This document shows positions 44,787-53,071 of a stretch of 64,000 bases of DNA, one piece after another. Under the pieces are notes generated by a model. That model saw only the letters and a program-made list of their open reading frames with translations, made no database searches and had not been told where the DNA came from. Source of the DNA: F1-80-MAGs062 sp046345315. GTDB taxonomy: Bacteria > Planctomycetota > Planctomycetia > Planctomycetales > Planctomycetaceae. The position numbers and the translations under genes were made by a program. The DNA is taken from the NCBI GenBank assembly GCA_046345315.1, contig JBKDKA010000145.1:13647-77646 (forward strand). The letters run 5' to 3'. Position 1 is the first letter of the stretch; each line of letters opens with the position of its first letter.

Positions 44787-44970
44787 TTAATGTCTGTCGG
44801 GATGATCGTACAGTCTGAGAATCCAGGCCTCGCCTGCTTCCCATGGGAATCTAGCAGTCCGGCAAAAATACGACAACACCGGTTTTCAGGCGCAAAAACT
44901 GCCGAAAACAGGGTTCTTTCGCGGGGCCAGACAGCCTTCACAGTGGCATATGCCACCCATCCGGAGACGA

Positions 44971-45732
44971 TCAGCTACGCAAGTCTTCGAGCGGAACGAA
45001 TCCTGGATTACCTGAATCCGGCAACTGGGCTGACTCGCGACTGCTGCCTGGATGCGCAATCGATGCCACAAGGTGGCGAAGCGTCGCTGTCTCACAATAC
45101 GGACAGACAGCCGTATAAACAATCCGCCCGCAGTCACTGCATTCTCGTGGACCAGCGTTCGGTATCGACTCCCGAAGATTCAGCAGATAGCCCAGTCGAA
45201 CCATCAGAATCAGAAACAGAACCGCCATGACATACGTGATCGGATTGCGAAAGTAGGACAGCAGAGCAAAGTCCACCGCAACAGCACAAAGGAGACACAG
45301 CCCAAATGACCACAATGCATGTCGTCGGTCCGCTGGCTGCGGAGCCGCAATTTCAAGCTCATAAAGTCTCTTGAGCGAGTTACGACGGAGTTCCGTTAGC
45401 GCTGGCGCGTCCGGACTGTGAATCGCCTTCAGCAGTCGCTCACCATCCTCCAGAAATCGGTAAACATCATGTTCCGAGAACGGCTGCTGGTGAGCCCATC
45501 GGTTCCGAAATTCTCGGAGCTCACTGACCAGGCTTCTTTCGACGAACGTCAATCTTCTTCGAAAGATGTCGTTCCATCGCTCCCAGATGAAGACCAGCAG
45601 CTGGAGTGAATCGACTTTCTCGGCGGAAAGTGAATCCGGAATCGCCTCGCCGGCAGCCAGAATCTGGTCATGCACAAAAGGCTTCAGCCCTTTTGCAAGC
45701 AGATCAAGACCTTTGGAAACGGGATCTTTCAT
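44971..45732 (-). CDS. Membrane HEPN (Swt1-type) protein with C-terminal zinc ribbon
   Basis: 253 aa from the ATG at 45732. Residues 1-105 form a Swt1-type HEPN domain: LQLLVFIWERWNDIFRRRLT then FVERSLVSELREFRNRWAHQ, with Arg76-x4-His81 as the R-x4-H ribonuclease signature. Two membrane helices follow (about 141-160 and 164-185), then a four-Cys zinc ribbon, CSDCGRIVYTAVCPYCET (Cys198, 201, 210, 213). HEPN proteins are RNases or RNA binders in defence, RNA repair and rRNA handling. Here the domain is tethered to a membrane with a zinc ribbon at the other end. No nearby antitoxin gene is evident. Confidence 0.8.
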   Translation of the reverse strand: MKDPVSKGLDLLAKGLKPFVHDQILAAGEAIPDSLSAEKVDSLQLLVFIWERWNDIFRRRLTFVERSLVSELREFRNRWAHQQPFSEHDVYRFLEDGERLLKAIHSPDAPALTELRRNSLKRLYELEIAAPQPADRRHALWSFGLCLLCAVAVDFALLSYFRNPITYVMAVLFLILMVRLGYLLNLRESIPNAGPRECSDCGRIVYTAVCPYCETATLRHLVASIAHPGSSRESAQLPDSGNPGFVPLEDLRS

Positions 45733-46068
45733 GGATCACCTGCCGGAATTCACGCAACTCAGGATCCCGAGGTGCGCATTGCGATGCATCGAAGTACGTT
45801 CGAGATCGTGATAACGCGATCGGTGAGCGAAGGTGCACCAGATTCTTCACGACTTCCGGTAATCTGAGGTCTTTCTATCGGACGATTCGGAATGTAACGA
45901 AAATACTGGCTGGATCCCTGGCACACGGGAGTATTCTGGCAGATCAGATCAGTACCGCCGACAGCTCTGCCTGCCCAAAGGCAGCTCAAACCATCGAGAC
46001 TCGCCCCAATGACCTTGCGGCACAGGAGAAATCCCCGAAACAGTTTGCCAACGGGCAGGAAAAGTGTG
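45733..46068. other. Intergenic region
   Basis: 336 bp without a supported gene or a clear terminator. An imperfect duplication or repeat remnant cannot be excluded (TCGTGATAACGCGATCGGTG resembles short repeats in other planctomycetes), but I could not support a function. Confidence 0.25.
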
Positions 46069-47037
46069 TCAGCAGACGACCGGCATTGCGTCGATTTCGA
46101 TCCACCCGAGCCACGAAGCACCTGGTGCAAGCACTCGCCAGCCAGCGTCTACTCCCTGATTCTGCAGGTTAATGGCATCCGTAACACAGGTGTACGGTTC
46201 CAGGCAGACTGAATCGGACCACGGCGGAGTGAACGCAACGATCTCTCGAAAATCGGCAGAACAACGCTGTTCCATTTTGAGCCCTGCTCGCTCATCGGTG
46301 ATCCGACATGTTACCACTCCGGACTCCGGGACAACGTCGGTATAGACGTCGTCCAGTTTGAGCGTATCCAGATAAGGAGCATCATTCAGGCAGGCTCCTT
46401 CCGGGGGATCTGTAATCACGCCTGTCGGTAGGAAACGATCCAGCTTCCAGACTTTCCGAACAGGAGCCCACGCTGTGCAGTGTCCCTTTTCGCTTCTTTT
46501 AGAAAGCGGCAGACGGAAATATGCGTGTGTACCGAATCCCCATGGAAGCGGCTGCTGAGAAGGATTCTGCACTTCGATATCGGCCCGAAGGCACGTTCCC
46601 CGAACGGAATACTTGATTCGGATCAGGCAGTCTGTCGGCCAGTAAGGAAGTCGATTCGGAGCATCTTTGCTGAGCTGAAACTCCCCGGTGACAGAACTCG
46701 CAGTCTGGTTAATGATTCTCCAGGGAAGATCCATACAAAATCCGTGAATGGCGTTGCCGATACCGTCCTGCGGAACGCCTTCCGTCGGGATCTGATACGA
46801 CTTGCCGTTCCACGAATATTTTCCGCCTCGAATTCGATTCGGAAACGGGAAGAGTATCGGGATACCGTAGTGACTTGTCTGGTGCCCACCGTTCTCAAAC
46901 CCATCGACGGCATCGATGACGTCCACCTGTTCGTTTTCATTGATGCGGGCCAGAAACCGAAAGCAGTTGAAACCAACGTCCGTCGCAATTCGAGCCACCG
47001 ATCCGGAGGCTGCATCGTGGATCTCAGCAATGTTCAT
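46069..47037 (-). CDS. Aldose 1-epimerase (mutarotase)
   Basis: 322 aa from the ATG at 47037 (a TTG at 47076 would add 13 residues). Galactose-mutarotase fold: YGIPILFPFPNRIRGGKYSW (family motif with Asn and Arg), an active-site HGF in AIHGFCMDLPWRII, FGTHAYFRLPLSKRSE with the conserved His, and PWSDSVCLEPYTCVTDAINL with the Glu-containing end. It interconverts sugar anomers. It follows the IlvD/Edd-type dehydratase gene on the same strand, so it probably serves sugar catabolism. Confidence 0.85.
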   Translation of the reverse strand: MNIAEIHDAASGSVARIATDVGFNCFRFLARINENEQVDVIDAVDGFENGGHQTSHYGIPILFPFPNRIRGGKYSWNGKSYQIPTEGVPQDGIGNAIHGFCMDLPWRIINQTASSVTGEFQLSKDAPNRLPYWPTDCLIRIKYSVRGTCLRADIEVQNPSQQPLPWGFGTHAYFRLPLSKRSEKGHCTAWAPVRKVWKLDRFLPTGVITDPPEGACLNDAPYLDTLKLDDVYTDVVPESGVVTCRITDERAGLKMEQRCSADFREIVAFTPPWSDSVCLEPYTCVTDAINLQNQGVDAGWRVLAPGASWLGWIEIDAMPVVC

Positions 47038-47124
47038 CTCAGAAATTCCTGTTTCGTGTTCTGATTGCAGTTTCAATGAAACGGTCGGTCACCTGTTCGG
47101 CGATTGTCGACCTGTGACGAGTTT

Positions 47125-48861
47125 TCAGTAAATTGATGGTGGAGGATCCTGGCTGCCGTCGGGATGCAGAAATCGGAAATCACAGCCCTCATGGGGCTGC
47201 GTTGCCTGCTCAAAGTAAAGGCGTCCGTATCCTCTTTTGAAGGGGATCTCCGGAGCAACCCAATCCGCTTTCCGCGCCGCAAATTCATCTTCGCTGATGA
47301 GAAGATTCAGAGTACGCTCCTGAACGTTCAGATCAATGAGATCACCATCGCGAACAAGCGCCAGTGGTCCTCCCACGAACGATTCGGGAGACACATGCAG
47401 CACGCAGGCACCGTAGCTCGTGCCGCTCATTCGCGCATCGCTGATTCGCACCATATCGCGAACCCCCTGCTGCAGCAGGTACTGAGGAATCGGCAGCATT
47501 CCCCATTCCGGTATTCCGGGACCACCCAGCGAACCAGCATGCTGCAGCACGATCACATGGTCGGGCGTGAGCTTCAATGCCGGGTCGTTGATGCGAGCTT
47601 TCAGGTCTGCGTAATTCCGGAATACCACTGCCGGCCCGCGATGCTGCAGGAGTTTCTCTTCAGCCGCCGCGGGCTTGATGACGGCTCCGTCCGGACAGAG
47701 GTTTCCTTTCAGCACCGCAAGACTGCCCTGAGCACAGACCGGGTTGCTTCGGAGGCGAATCACATCCGTATTGAAGGCGGATGCGTCCAGGAAGGTTTCG
47801 CCAAGCGTTGTTCCGACGACATTCCGGCTGTCAGTGTGAAGCAGATCCGGAATCTGTGCCAGAAGAGCCAGAAGCCCGCCGGCATCGAAAAAGTCACCCA
47901 TGATGTATTTCCCGGCCGGTCTCAGGTTCGCCAGAACAGGTGTCCGCCGGGAAAGTCGGTCGAAAGCATCGAGTGTCAGGTCAACCTGAGCCCGCCCTGC
48001 CATCGCCATCAGATGCACGATGGCATTGGTGGAACCTCCCACTGCCATGAGCGTGGTCACAGCGTTTTCGAAGGCCCGCCGATCCATGATGTCGCGAGGC
48101 TGAAGATTGTACCAGGCCAGTTCCACCGCCTGTCGCCCCGTGGCCGAAGCCATGCGTGCGTGACCGGAGTGCGTTGCCGGAACCGACGATGAACCAGGCA
48201 GAGCCATTCCCATGACTTCCGCAATAGCGGTCATGGTGCTGGCCGTTCCCATGGTCATGCAGTGACCGGGAGAAGCGGCAATGTGATCCTCCAGCTGACA
48301 CCAGGCGTCGCAGGAAAGCCGTCCGGCACCACGTTCTGCCCAGTATTTCCAGACGTCACTTCCGCTGCCAAGCGTTTCGCCACGCCATGAGGTCGGGTTC
48401 ATGGGGCCACCCGGCATGACGATGCTGGGAAGATTTGCGCTGAGCGCTCCCATGAGCAGTGCCGGAGTCGTCTTGTCACAGCCGGTCATCAGTACCGCAG
48501 CGTCGAGCGGGTAAGTTCTGAGCACTTCCTCCGTCTCAAGCGAGGACAGATTGCGGTAGTACATCGACGTGGGCTTCATGAACGATTCGCTCAGCCCCAT
48601 CACCGGAATCTCAACCGGAAAGCCACCGGCCTGCCAGACTCCTCGCTTGATCTCCTCGACCCGCTGTCGAAAATGAGCATGACAGCTGATGAGGTCGTTC
48701 CACGTATTCAGGATGCCGATCACAGGTTTCCCGGCAAATTCTTCAGTGCTGAACCCTGACTGTTTCTGGCGGGAACGATGCCCGAAGGATCTCAGGTCAT
48801 CCGGTCCGAAGTATCGGTGACTCCGAAGATCTTCCGGAGCAAGTCGGTTGCGATCATACAT
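47125..48861 (-). CDS. IlvD/Edd-family sugar-acid dehydratase (L-arabinonate-dehydratase-like)
   Basis: 578 aa, the length of L-arabinonate-type dehydratases rather than of classical IlvD. All three cysteines for an iron-sulfur cluster are seen: NTWNDLISCHAHF, MTGCDKTTPALLMG and SPGHCMTMGTASTM. The other family elements, VGGSTNAIVHLMAMAGRAQV and MVRISDARMSGTSYGACVLH, are also intact. It removes water from an aldonic acid such as L-arabinonate or D-xylonate to give a 2-keto-3-deoxy acid. With the epimerase downstream and an MFS transporter upstream it suggests non-phosphorylative pentose or hexose breakdown; the exact sugar is inferred. Confidence 0.88.
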   Translation of the reverse strand: MYDRNRLAPEDLRSHRYFGPDDLRSFGHRSRQKQSGFSTEEFAGKPVIGILNTWNDLISCHAHFRQRVEEIKRGVWQAGGFPVEIPVMGLSESFMKPTSMYYRNLSSLETEEVLRTYPLDAAVLMTGCDKTTPALLMGALSANLPSIVMPGGPMNPTSWRGETLGSGSDVWKYWAERGAGRLSCDAWCQLEDHIAASPGHCMTMGTASTMTAIAEVMGMALPGSSSVPATHSGHARMASATGRQAVELAWYNLQPRDIMDRRAFENAVTTLMAVGGSTNAIVHLMAMAGRAQVDLTLDAFDRLSRRTPVLANLRPAGKYIMGDFFDAGGLLALLAQIPDLLHTDSRNVVGTTLGETFLDASAFNTDVIRLRSNPVCAQGSLAVLKGNLCPDGAVIKPAAAEEKLLQHRGPAVVFRNYADLKARINDPALKLTPDHVIVLQHAGSLGGPGIPEWGMLPIPQYLLQQGVRDMVRISDARMSGTSYGACVLHVSPESFVGGPLALVRDGDLIDLNVQERTLNLLISEDEFAARKADWVAPEIPFKRGYGRLYFEQATQPHEGCDFRFLHPDGSQDPPPSIY

Positions 48862-48944
48862 GGTCAGAGAATTCCGAAGAGGATGTTCCGATCATCCGCC
48901 GAATCTGATCTCTCCTGTGGATCAGGATCTTCGGCAGATCAGGC

Positions 48945-50777
48945 TCAGACATCGAGCCCCATCATGCGCATCAGCTCCAGCGCATTGCTTCGCTGAACGA
49001 CTCCTTCGCGCAGACGATAATCAAACGTCATTTTTCCGTCATGGACGACATCTTCAAAGTGACAGTTAATGCCGCGACCTTCCATGGAATCCACGATCTG
49101 TGTCAGTGCCAGATCGTGAGTCGTCACCATACCGAGTGCGCCCTGCCGAATCAGAGACCGAATGACCCCTTCGGCTCCGCGCCGTCGATCGTGCGAATTT
49201 GTTCCGTGAAGGATTTCATCCAGCAGGAAAAGGACGGTTCTTGGTTCTTTCGTCAACTCCACGATTGTCCGCAAACGCTGCACCACACTGAAGAACAACG
49301 ACCGTCCTTCCTGAAGTGAATCACTGATCCTCATGGCAGTTGCCGGTTGAAACGGGTAAGTAGTCAGCTTCTCCGCGTTGACCACAGCACCGCAGAATGT
49401 GAGAACCAGATTGGAACCGACAGCCCGCAGAAGAGTACTCTTGCCGGACATGTTGGACCCGCTGATCAGCATCAGCGGAACCGCCGTCGTCAGGCTCACG
49501 TCATTTCTGACACAGGCGGAACGTTCCAGGAGTGGATGACCCAGCTGAACCGCCTCATAAATCGGCACCGTGTCGGAAACAGTCGGATTGCAGTAATCCG
49601 GATGCTCAAACCGAAACGCGGCCACAGAAAGCAGCGCCTCAAATTCTGCCGCAGCGTTCAGCCAGCGACTCACATCAGCTCCATGAGCCTGCCGCCATTT
49701 TTCGAGTCGGTCCGTCAGATGCACAATCAGTCCGCCCATCCAGGCGATCGGAGCAAAGAACTGATTTCGCAGTGAATGATTCAGCCAGCGAGTCCGACTG
49801 CTCAGCGTTCGAATCAGCTCGGAGGCCGGCCGACCTTCCGACTGAAGCTGTGACTGCAGCTCGATGAGTGAAGGCTCCGTGAAGGTCTGAGATTCAAGGA
49901 TAACCAGAAGCTCGGCAAGCTGCTGCAGAGCATGATCAGCCGAATCGATCGATGAAAACACCTGATGGATCTGCCGCCGCGTCAGCAGGATGAACGGGGC
50001 CTGCAGAACGATCAGTGCCAGAACAGCTGTTCCGGGGACAATGCCGGGGATGGTGGCCAGTACCGTCGGGACTGCAAGAATTCCGATCAAACCTGAACCG
50101 ACAAGAATCCAGGTTGGAATTCGTGAAGCCGGACCAGTTACCCAGTCACGCAGCATCCGATCGGTTTTATGCCATTCCACGGTGTCAGAAATGACTGACA
50201 ACTGTTCGCGAAGAGAGACGTTCTCCCGCAGCGCTTCGGCTCTTGTCTGGCGAACTCGGATCTGTTCACAGGTTGGTACCGTCGTCATCCAGTCGGCCAG
50301 AAAACGACGACCGGGAGCTGTTCGGCATTCGGAGATCATCTGAAACAGGGATCCCGGTCCGAAAAGATCAAGATCCAGCGACCATGCGTGGCCGGAATCC
50401 GCGAACGTCTTCCCGTCGTGAACTCGATCCGACCAGCGATGCTGCATCCGATCAAGACATTCGCGATAGAACTGCCGAACTCGTGTCCATCGACTCAGCT
50501 GATCGACGCACTTCGAGTGCATCGGCAGAAGAATCAGAAAACAGATGGCCGGAAGAGACAAAAACCAGAGAGAAAGTCGCCCATCGCCAAGGCAGATAAT
50601 CGCAAGGCAGACGGCCACCAGGAAAATCGCGACGCGGATTCGGACGAAACGGCGTTCGGACTGTCGGAGCAGCTCGACGGTTCGATCCACATTCACAGAA
50701 CGAGATTCGTAAATCTCCTGAGGGGATTTCTTCGTCGCCTGAGGTGCGGCAGCGGATTCAGCTGTGTTCAGGAGCAT
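48945..50777 (-). CDS. Membrane-associated MutS-like ATPase
   Basis: About 610 aa from the ATG at 50777. An N-terminal hydrophobic part (RIRVAIFLVAVCLAIICLGD and LSLWFLSLPAICFLILLP) and a second pair near residue 230 (WILVGSGLIGILAVPTVLA, AVLALIVLQAPFILL) are membrane segments. A lever-like region and a C-terminal MutS ATPase follow: Walker A LISGSNMSGKSTLLRAVGSN, Walker B VLFLLDEILHGTNSHDRRRG, and the signature TTHDLALTQIVD. The mismatch-recognition domain is missing. Such membrane MutS homologues occur in several phyla with unknown role. It lies between the MFS and dehydratase genes in the same direction. Confidence 0.88.
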   Translation of the reverse strand: MLLNTAESAAAPQATKKSPQEIYESRSVNVDRTVELLRQSERRFVRIRVAIFLVAVCLAIICLGDGRLSLWFLSLPAICFLILLPMHSKCVDQLSRWTRVRQFYRECLDRMQHRWSDRVHDGKTFADSGHAWSLDLDLFGPGSLFQMISECRTAPGRRFLADWMTTVPTCEQIRVRQTRAEALRENVSLREQLSVISDTVEWHKTDRMLRDWVTGPASRIPTWILVGSGLIGILAVPTVLATIPGIVPGTAVLALIVLQAPFILLTRRQIHQVFSSIDSADHALQQLAELLVILESQTFTEPSLIELQSQLQSEGRPASELIRTLSSRTRWLNHSLRNQFFAPIAWMGGLIVHLTDRLEKWRQAHGADVSRWLNAAAEFEALLSVAAFRFEHPDYCNPTVSDTVPIYEAVQLGHPLLERSACVRNDVSLTTAVPLMLISGSNMSGKSTLLRAVGSNLVLTFCGAVVNAEKLTTYPFQPATAMRISDSLQEGRSLFFSVVQRLRTIVELTKEPRTVLFLLDEILHGTNSHDRRRGAEGVIRSLIRQGALGMVTTHDLALTQIVDSMEGRGINCHFEDVVHDGKMTFDYRLREGVVQRSNALELMRMMGLDV

Positions 50778-50981
50778 GACAAAGAATTCAGTAACTCTGA
50801 AGGCCGTCGGGGGCAAAGGATTCTGCGGGAAGCATATCGAACCCGTCGACACTGTTTCTACTCAGCGTCGAATTCTACTCCGTGTCGCAGTCAATTCAGT
50901 GTCGAAAGGACACTTCTCGGCCGACCGAAGTCTGCCATTTCGCTCGTCATGCGCGGTCAACCGCTGGTTCCTGGATAACGT

Positions 50982-51004
50982 CATTCCCGCAAAGGCGGGA
51001 ATCC
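50982..51004. repeat. Palindromic repeat ATTCCCGC-AAAG-GCGGGAAT
   Basis: An 8-bp stem closed by AAAG, of the form CATTCCCGC...GCGGGAATCC that is dispersed in many bacterial genomes. It lies in a 315-bp gap (50778-51092) without a gene. It could serve as a weak terminator or as a scattered repeat unit. Confidence 0.5.
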
Positions 51005-51092
51005 GGATTGCAGCGCTGGCATCCGGCCGGAGAGGAATCTTCCTCCAGATCCTGCGACTGCAGGTGTCCCCGTACCGGTTTTGAAATGCGAA

Positions 51093-52466
51093 CTACTCCG
51101 GAAGCGGCTTCCCGTGAGTTTCCGGCGCGAACGGCAGGATGACAAGTCCAATGAGAAAACAAAGACACATCGTCATGCCGGCAGGTCTCATCGGCTCCGG
51201 ATAATCAGCGAACACCTGTGATTTCAGCAGGCCGATCACGGGAACTCCGGCGGCAGCTACAAATCGCCCGACGTTGTAACAGAACGACGTTCCTGTGCTC
51301 CGCAGATGAGTCGGAAACAGCTCCGGGAGGTAAATAGCATAGATCGCGAATACAGAGAGCTGACAGAAGCCCATGATCGGGATCAGCCAGAATGTCTGGC
51401 TCGCTTCTCTGTAGAAGTGGAAGGCACAAGCGGTTGCCACCATGGCACAGACAAATCCAATCCCGAACGCTACTTTCCGTCCCACTTTCGCAGCCACCCA
51501 GCTTGCGGTGAGCATTCCGAAAAACGCTCCGACCTGAAGTGTCAGGAGCCCCCAGCTGGCCATGTTGTCCACCATCGGCCCGATTTCTTCGGGCGTAAAC
51601 CCCTGAGCCTTATAGCTGTTGCCAAGAACGGTTCGAACAAGTTCCGGGGTATAAAAGCCGATTCCCCAGAGCCCGATCACACCGGAGCAGACCAGCGTCA
51701 TCCCGATCAAAGCATTCTTTCGCCATCGAGGGTCGCTGAAGAGTTCCGTGTACGTGAACTTGCTGAACTTATCGAGCTCGCCGGCATCCTTCATCCGCTG
51801 CCAGCTTTCCGGCTCCTTCATCCGTGAGCGAATCAGCAGTGCAAGGACTGCCGGAATGGCTCCAATCACGAACATATATCTCCACGAGCTTCCCGGGTTA
51901 ATGGTTCCGGCCTTTTCCGCAGCGGCCATGGCCATGCCGATCAAGGCCGCACTGATATTTCCGATTGCAGAAAGAGCCTGCAGAGATCCCAGAGCTCCGC
52001 TTCGAGCTGTGGGAGGCATGACTTCAGCCAGCAGAGCGACCCCCACGGCGAATTCCCCACCAACTCCCAGTCCCGTGATGAAACGGTAAAAGGCGAAGTC
52101 CCAGAAGGAAACCGAAAGGGCACTCAGGCCCGTGCAGAGAGAATAAATAAGGATCGTCAGCATCATCGTTTTGGCGCGACCAATGCGGTCACCCAGAACT
52201 CCGAAGATCAGACCTCCTGTTGCCCATCCGGCAAGAAAAACAGAGGTCGCGTAACCTCCCCAGAGCAACGGGTCCTGGCCCTCTGCCAGAAGTGCTTTCA
52301 TTGCCGGCCCGCGGGACAGCGTGAACAACTGCTGGTCAAGACAATCGAACAACCAGCCCAAAGCAGCGACCACAAAAACAAACCAGTGATACCTGTTCAG
52401 CTGAGTAAACCAGGGCCCGGTGCTGGCCGATTGATCATTCGGTGAATCTGGAATGTTCGCGTGCAA
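51093..52466 (-). CDS. MFS transporter (sugar/aromatic-acid porter type)
   Basis: 457 aa with 12 membrane segments. The start is a TTG at 52466, supported by GGGAG about 9 nt upstream; no ATG fits. MFS signatures are present: GDRIGRAKTMMLTILIYS (loop 2-3), GVGGEFAVGVALLAEVMPPT, and a C-terminal-half AIYLPELFPTHLRSTGTSFC. It is the first gene of a minus-strand series that includes the MutS-like ATPase, the dehydratase and the epimerase, so it may import the sugar or sugar acid; this is inferred. Confidence 0.88.
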   Translation of the reverse strand: MHANIPDSPNDQSASTGPWFTQLNRYHWFVFVVAALGWLFDCLDQQLFTLSRGPAMKALLAEGQDPLLWGGYATSVFLAGWATGGLIFGVLGDRIGRAKTMMLTILIYSLCTGLSALSVSFWDFAFYRFITGLGVGGEFAVGVALLAEVMPPTARSGALGSLQALSAIGNISAALIGMAMAAAEKAGTINPGSSWRYMFVIGAIPAVLALLIRSRMKEPESWQRMKDAGELDKFSKFTYTELFSDPRWRKNALIGMTLVCSGVIGLWGIGFYTPELVRTVLGNSYKAQGFTPEEIGPMVDNMASWGLLTLQVGAFFGMLTASWVAAKVGRKVAFGIGFVCAMVATACAFHFYREASQTFWLIPIMGFCQLSVFAIYAIYLPELFPTHLRSTGTSFCYNVGRFVAAAGVPVIGLLKSQVFADYPEPMRPAGMTMCLCFLIGLVILPFAPETHGKPLPE

Positions 52467-52850
52467 GGAAAAATACTCCCAAAATCTGCGTCACTGCAGC
52501 AGGTTCTGAATCGCGTTCGCGGTACTGTTCAGAGCTGGTTTCAAAACCGGGACGGCTTCCCCTGGAAGTGACGCTCGCTGCAGATTCAGCAACTGTCAAA
52601 GTGCCTGTTCGAGTTTTCAGACTCGCTCTATCGTGGCACTCTGTCAAATCGCCCCTCCCGGTTCAACCCTCGGAGCAGTTTCCCTGACCCTCCGGAGAGA
52701 ATTCGTGCCGGGCATTCAGAAATTGAATCGCTCCTGCACAGGATTTCCAATCACCCGACAGGCGAAATGGGGACTGGCAAAAAGGGACAGGTCTCATGCT
52801 TTGATCGACCCCTTGGTCGGGTTGTGGATTCCAGTCCAGGACGTATCGCA
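52467..52850. other. Intergenic region with RAYT/REP-like sequence
   Basis: No gene. On the minus strand, downstream of the transposase remnant, lies GACCTGTCCCTTTTTGCCAG (52777-52797 region), like sequences beside REP-associated transposases. A further ACCGGGACGGCTTCCCC segment near 52547 resembles the ends of the 96-bp elements. Confidence 0.3.
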
Positions 52851-53071
52851 CTACTTCTCGTCCATTGAGCGTCCCCAAACGGGATTCCACGCTTTCGCGC
52901 TGTTCCGCACTGACTGCAACTCGGCTTCTGTCTCGACTTTATTCACCCAGTGACGCCAGTTTCGTGGCAGAGGCAGATCTTCGGGAATGGCCAGCCATCG
53001 GGATTCTTCGGGCGAATGTCGCCGAACATATGCCGAACTCCACTTCCATTCCACTGCCAGTTCAACCCGAA
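52851..53071 (-). pseudogene. RAYT (REP-associated tyrosine transposase) C-terminal fragment
   Basis: The minus-strand reading gives RVELAVEWKWSSAYVRR, then WLAIPEDLPLPRNWRHWVNK and VETEAELQSVRNSAKAWNPV. This matches the C-terminal half of planctomycete Y1-type transposases ('WPWSSA...P.RNW..WVN.PETEAEL...R.....G.PFG'). The N-terminal catalytic part (HUH and Tyr) is gone. The fragment begins immediately after the stop codon of the neighbouring surface-protein gene, so the element end forms the border. Confidence 0.75.

Noticed and set aside
47164..48192. 342-codon plus-strand frame opposite the dehydratase
   Set aside because: Antisense to an intact IlvD/Edd gene, without any recognisable domain.
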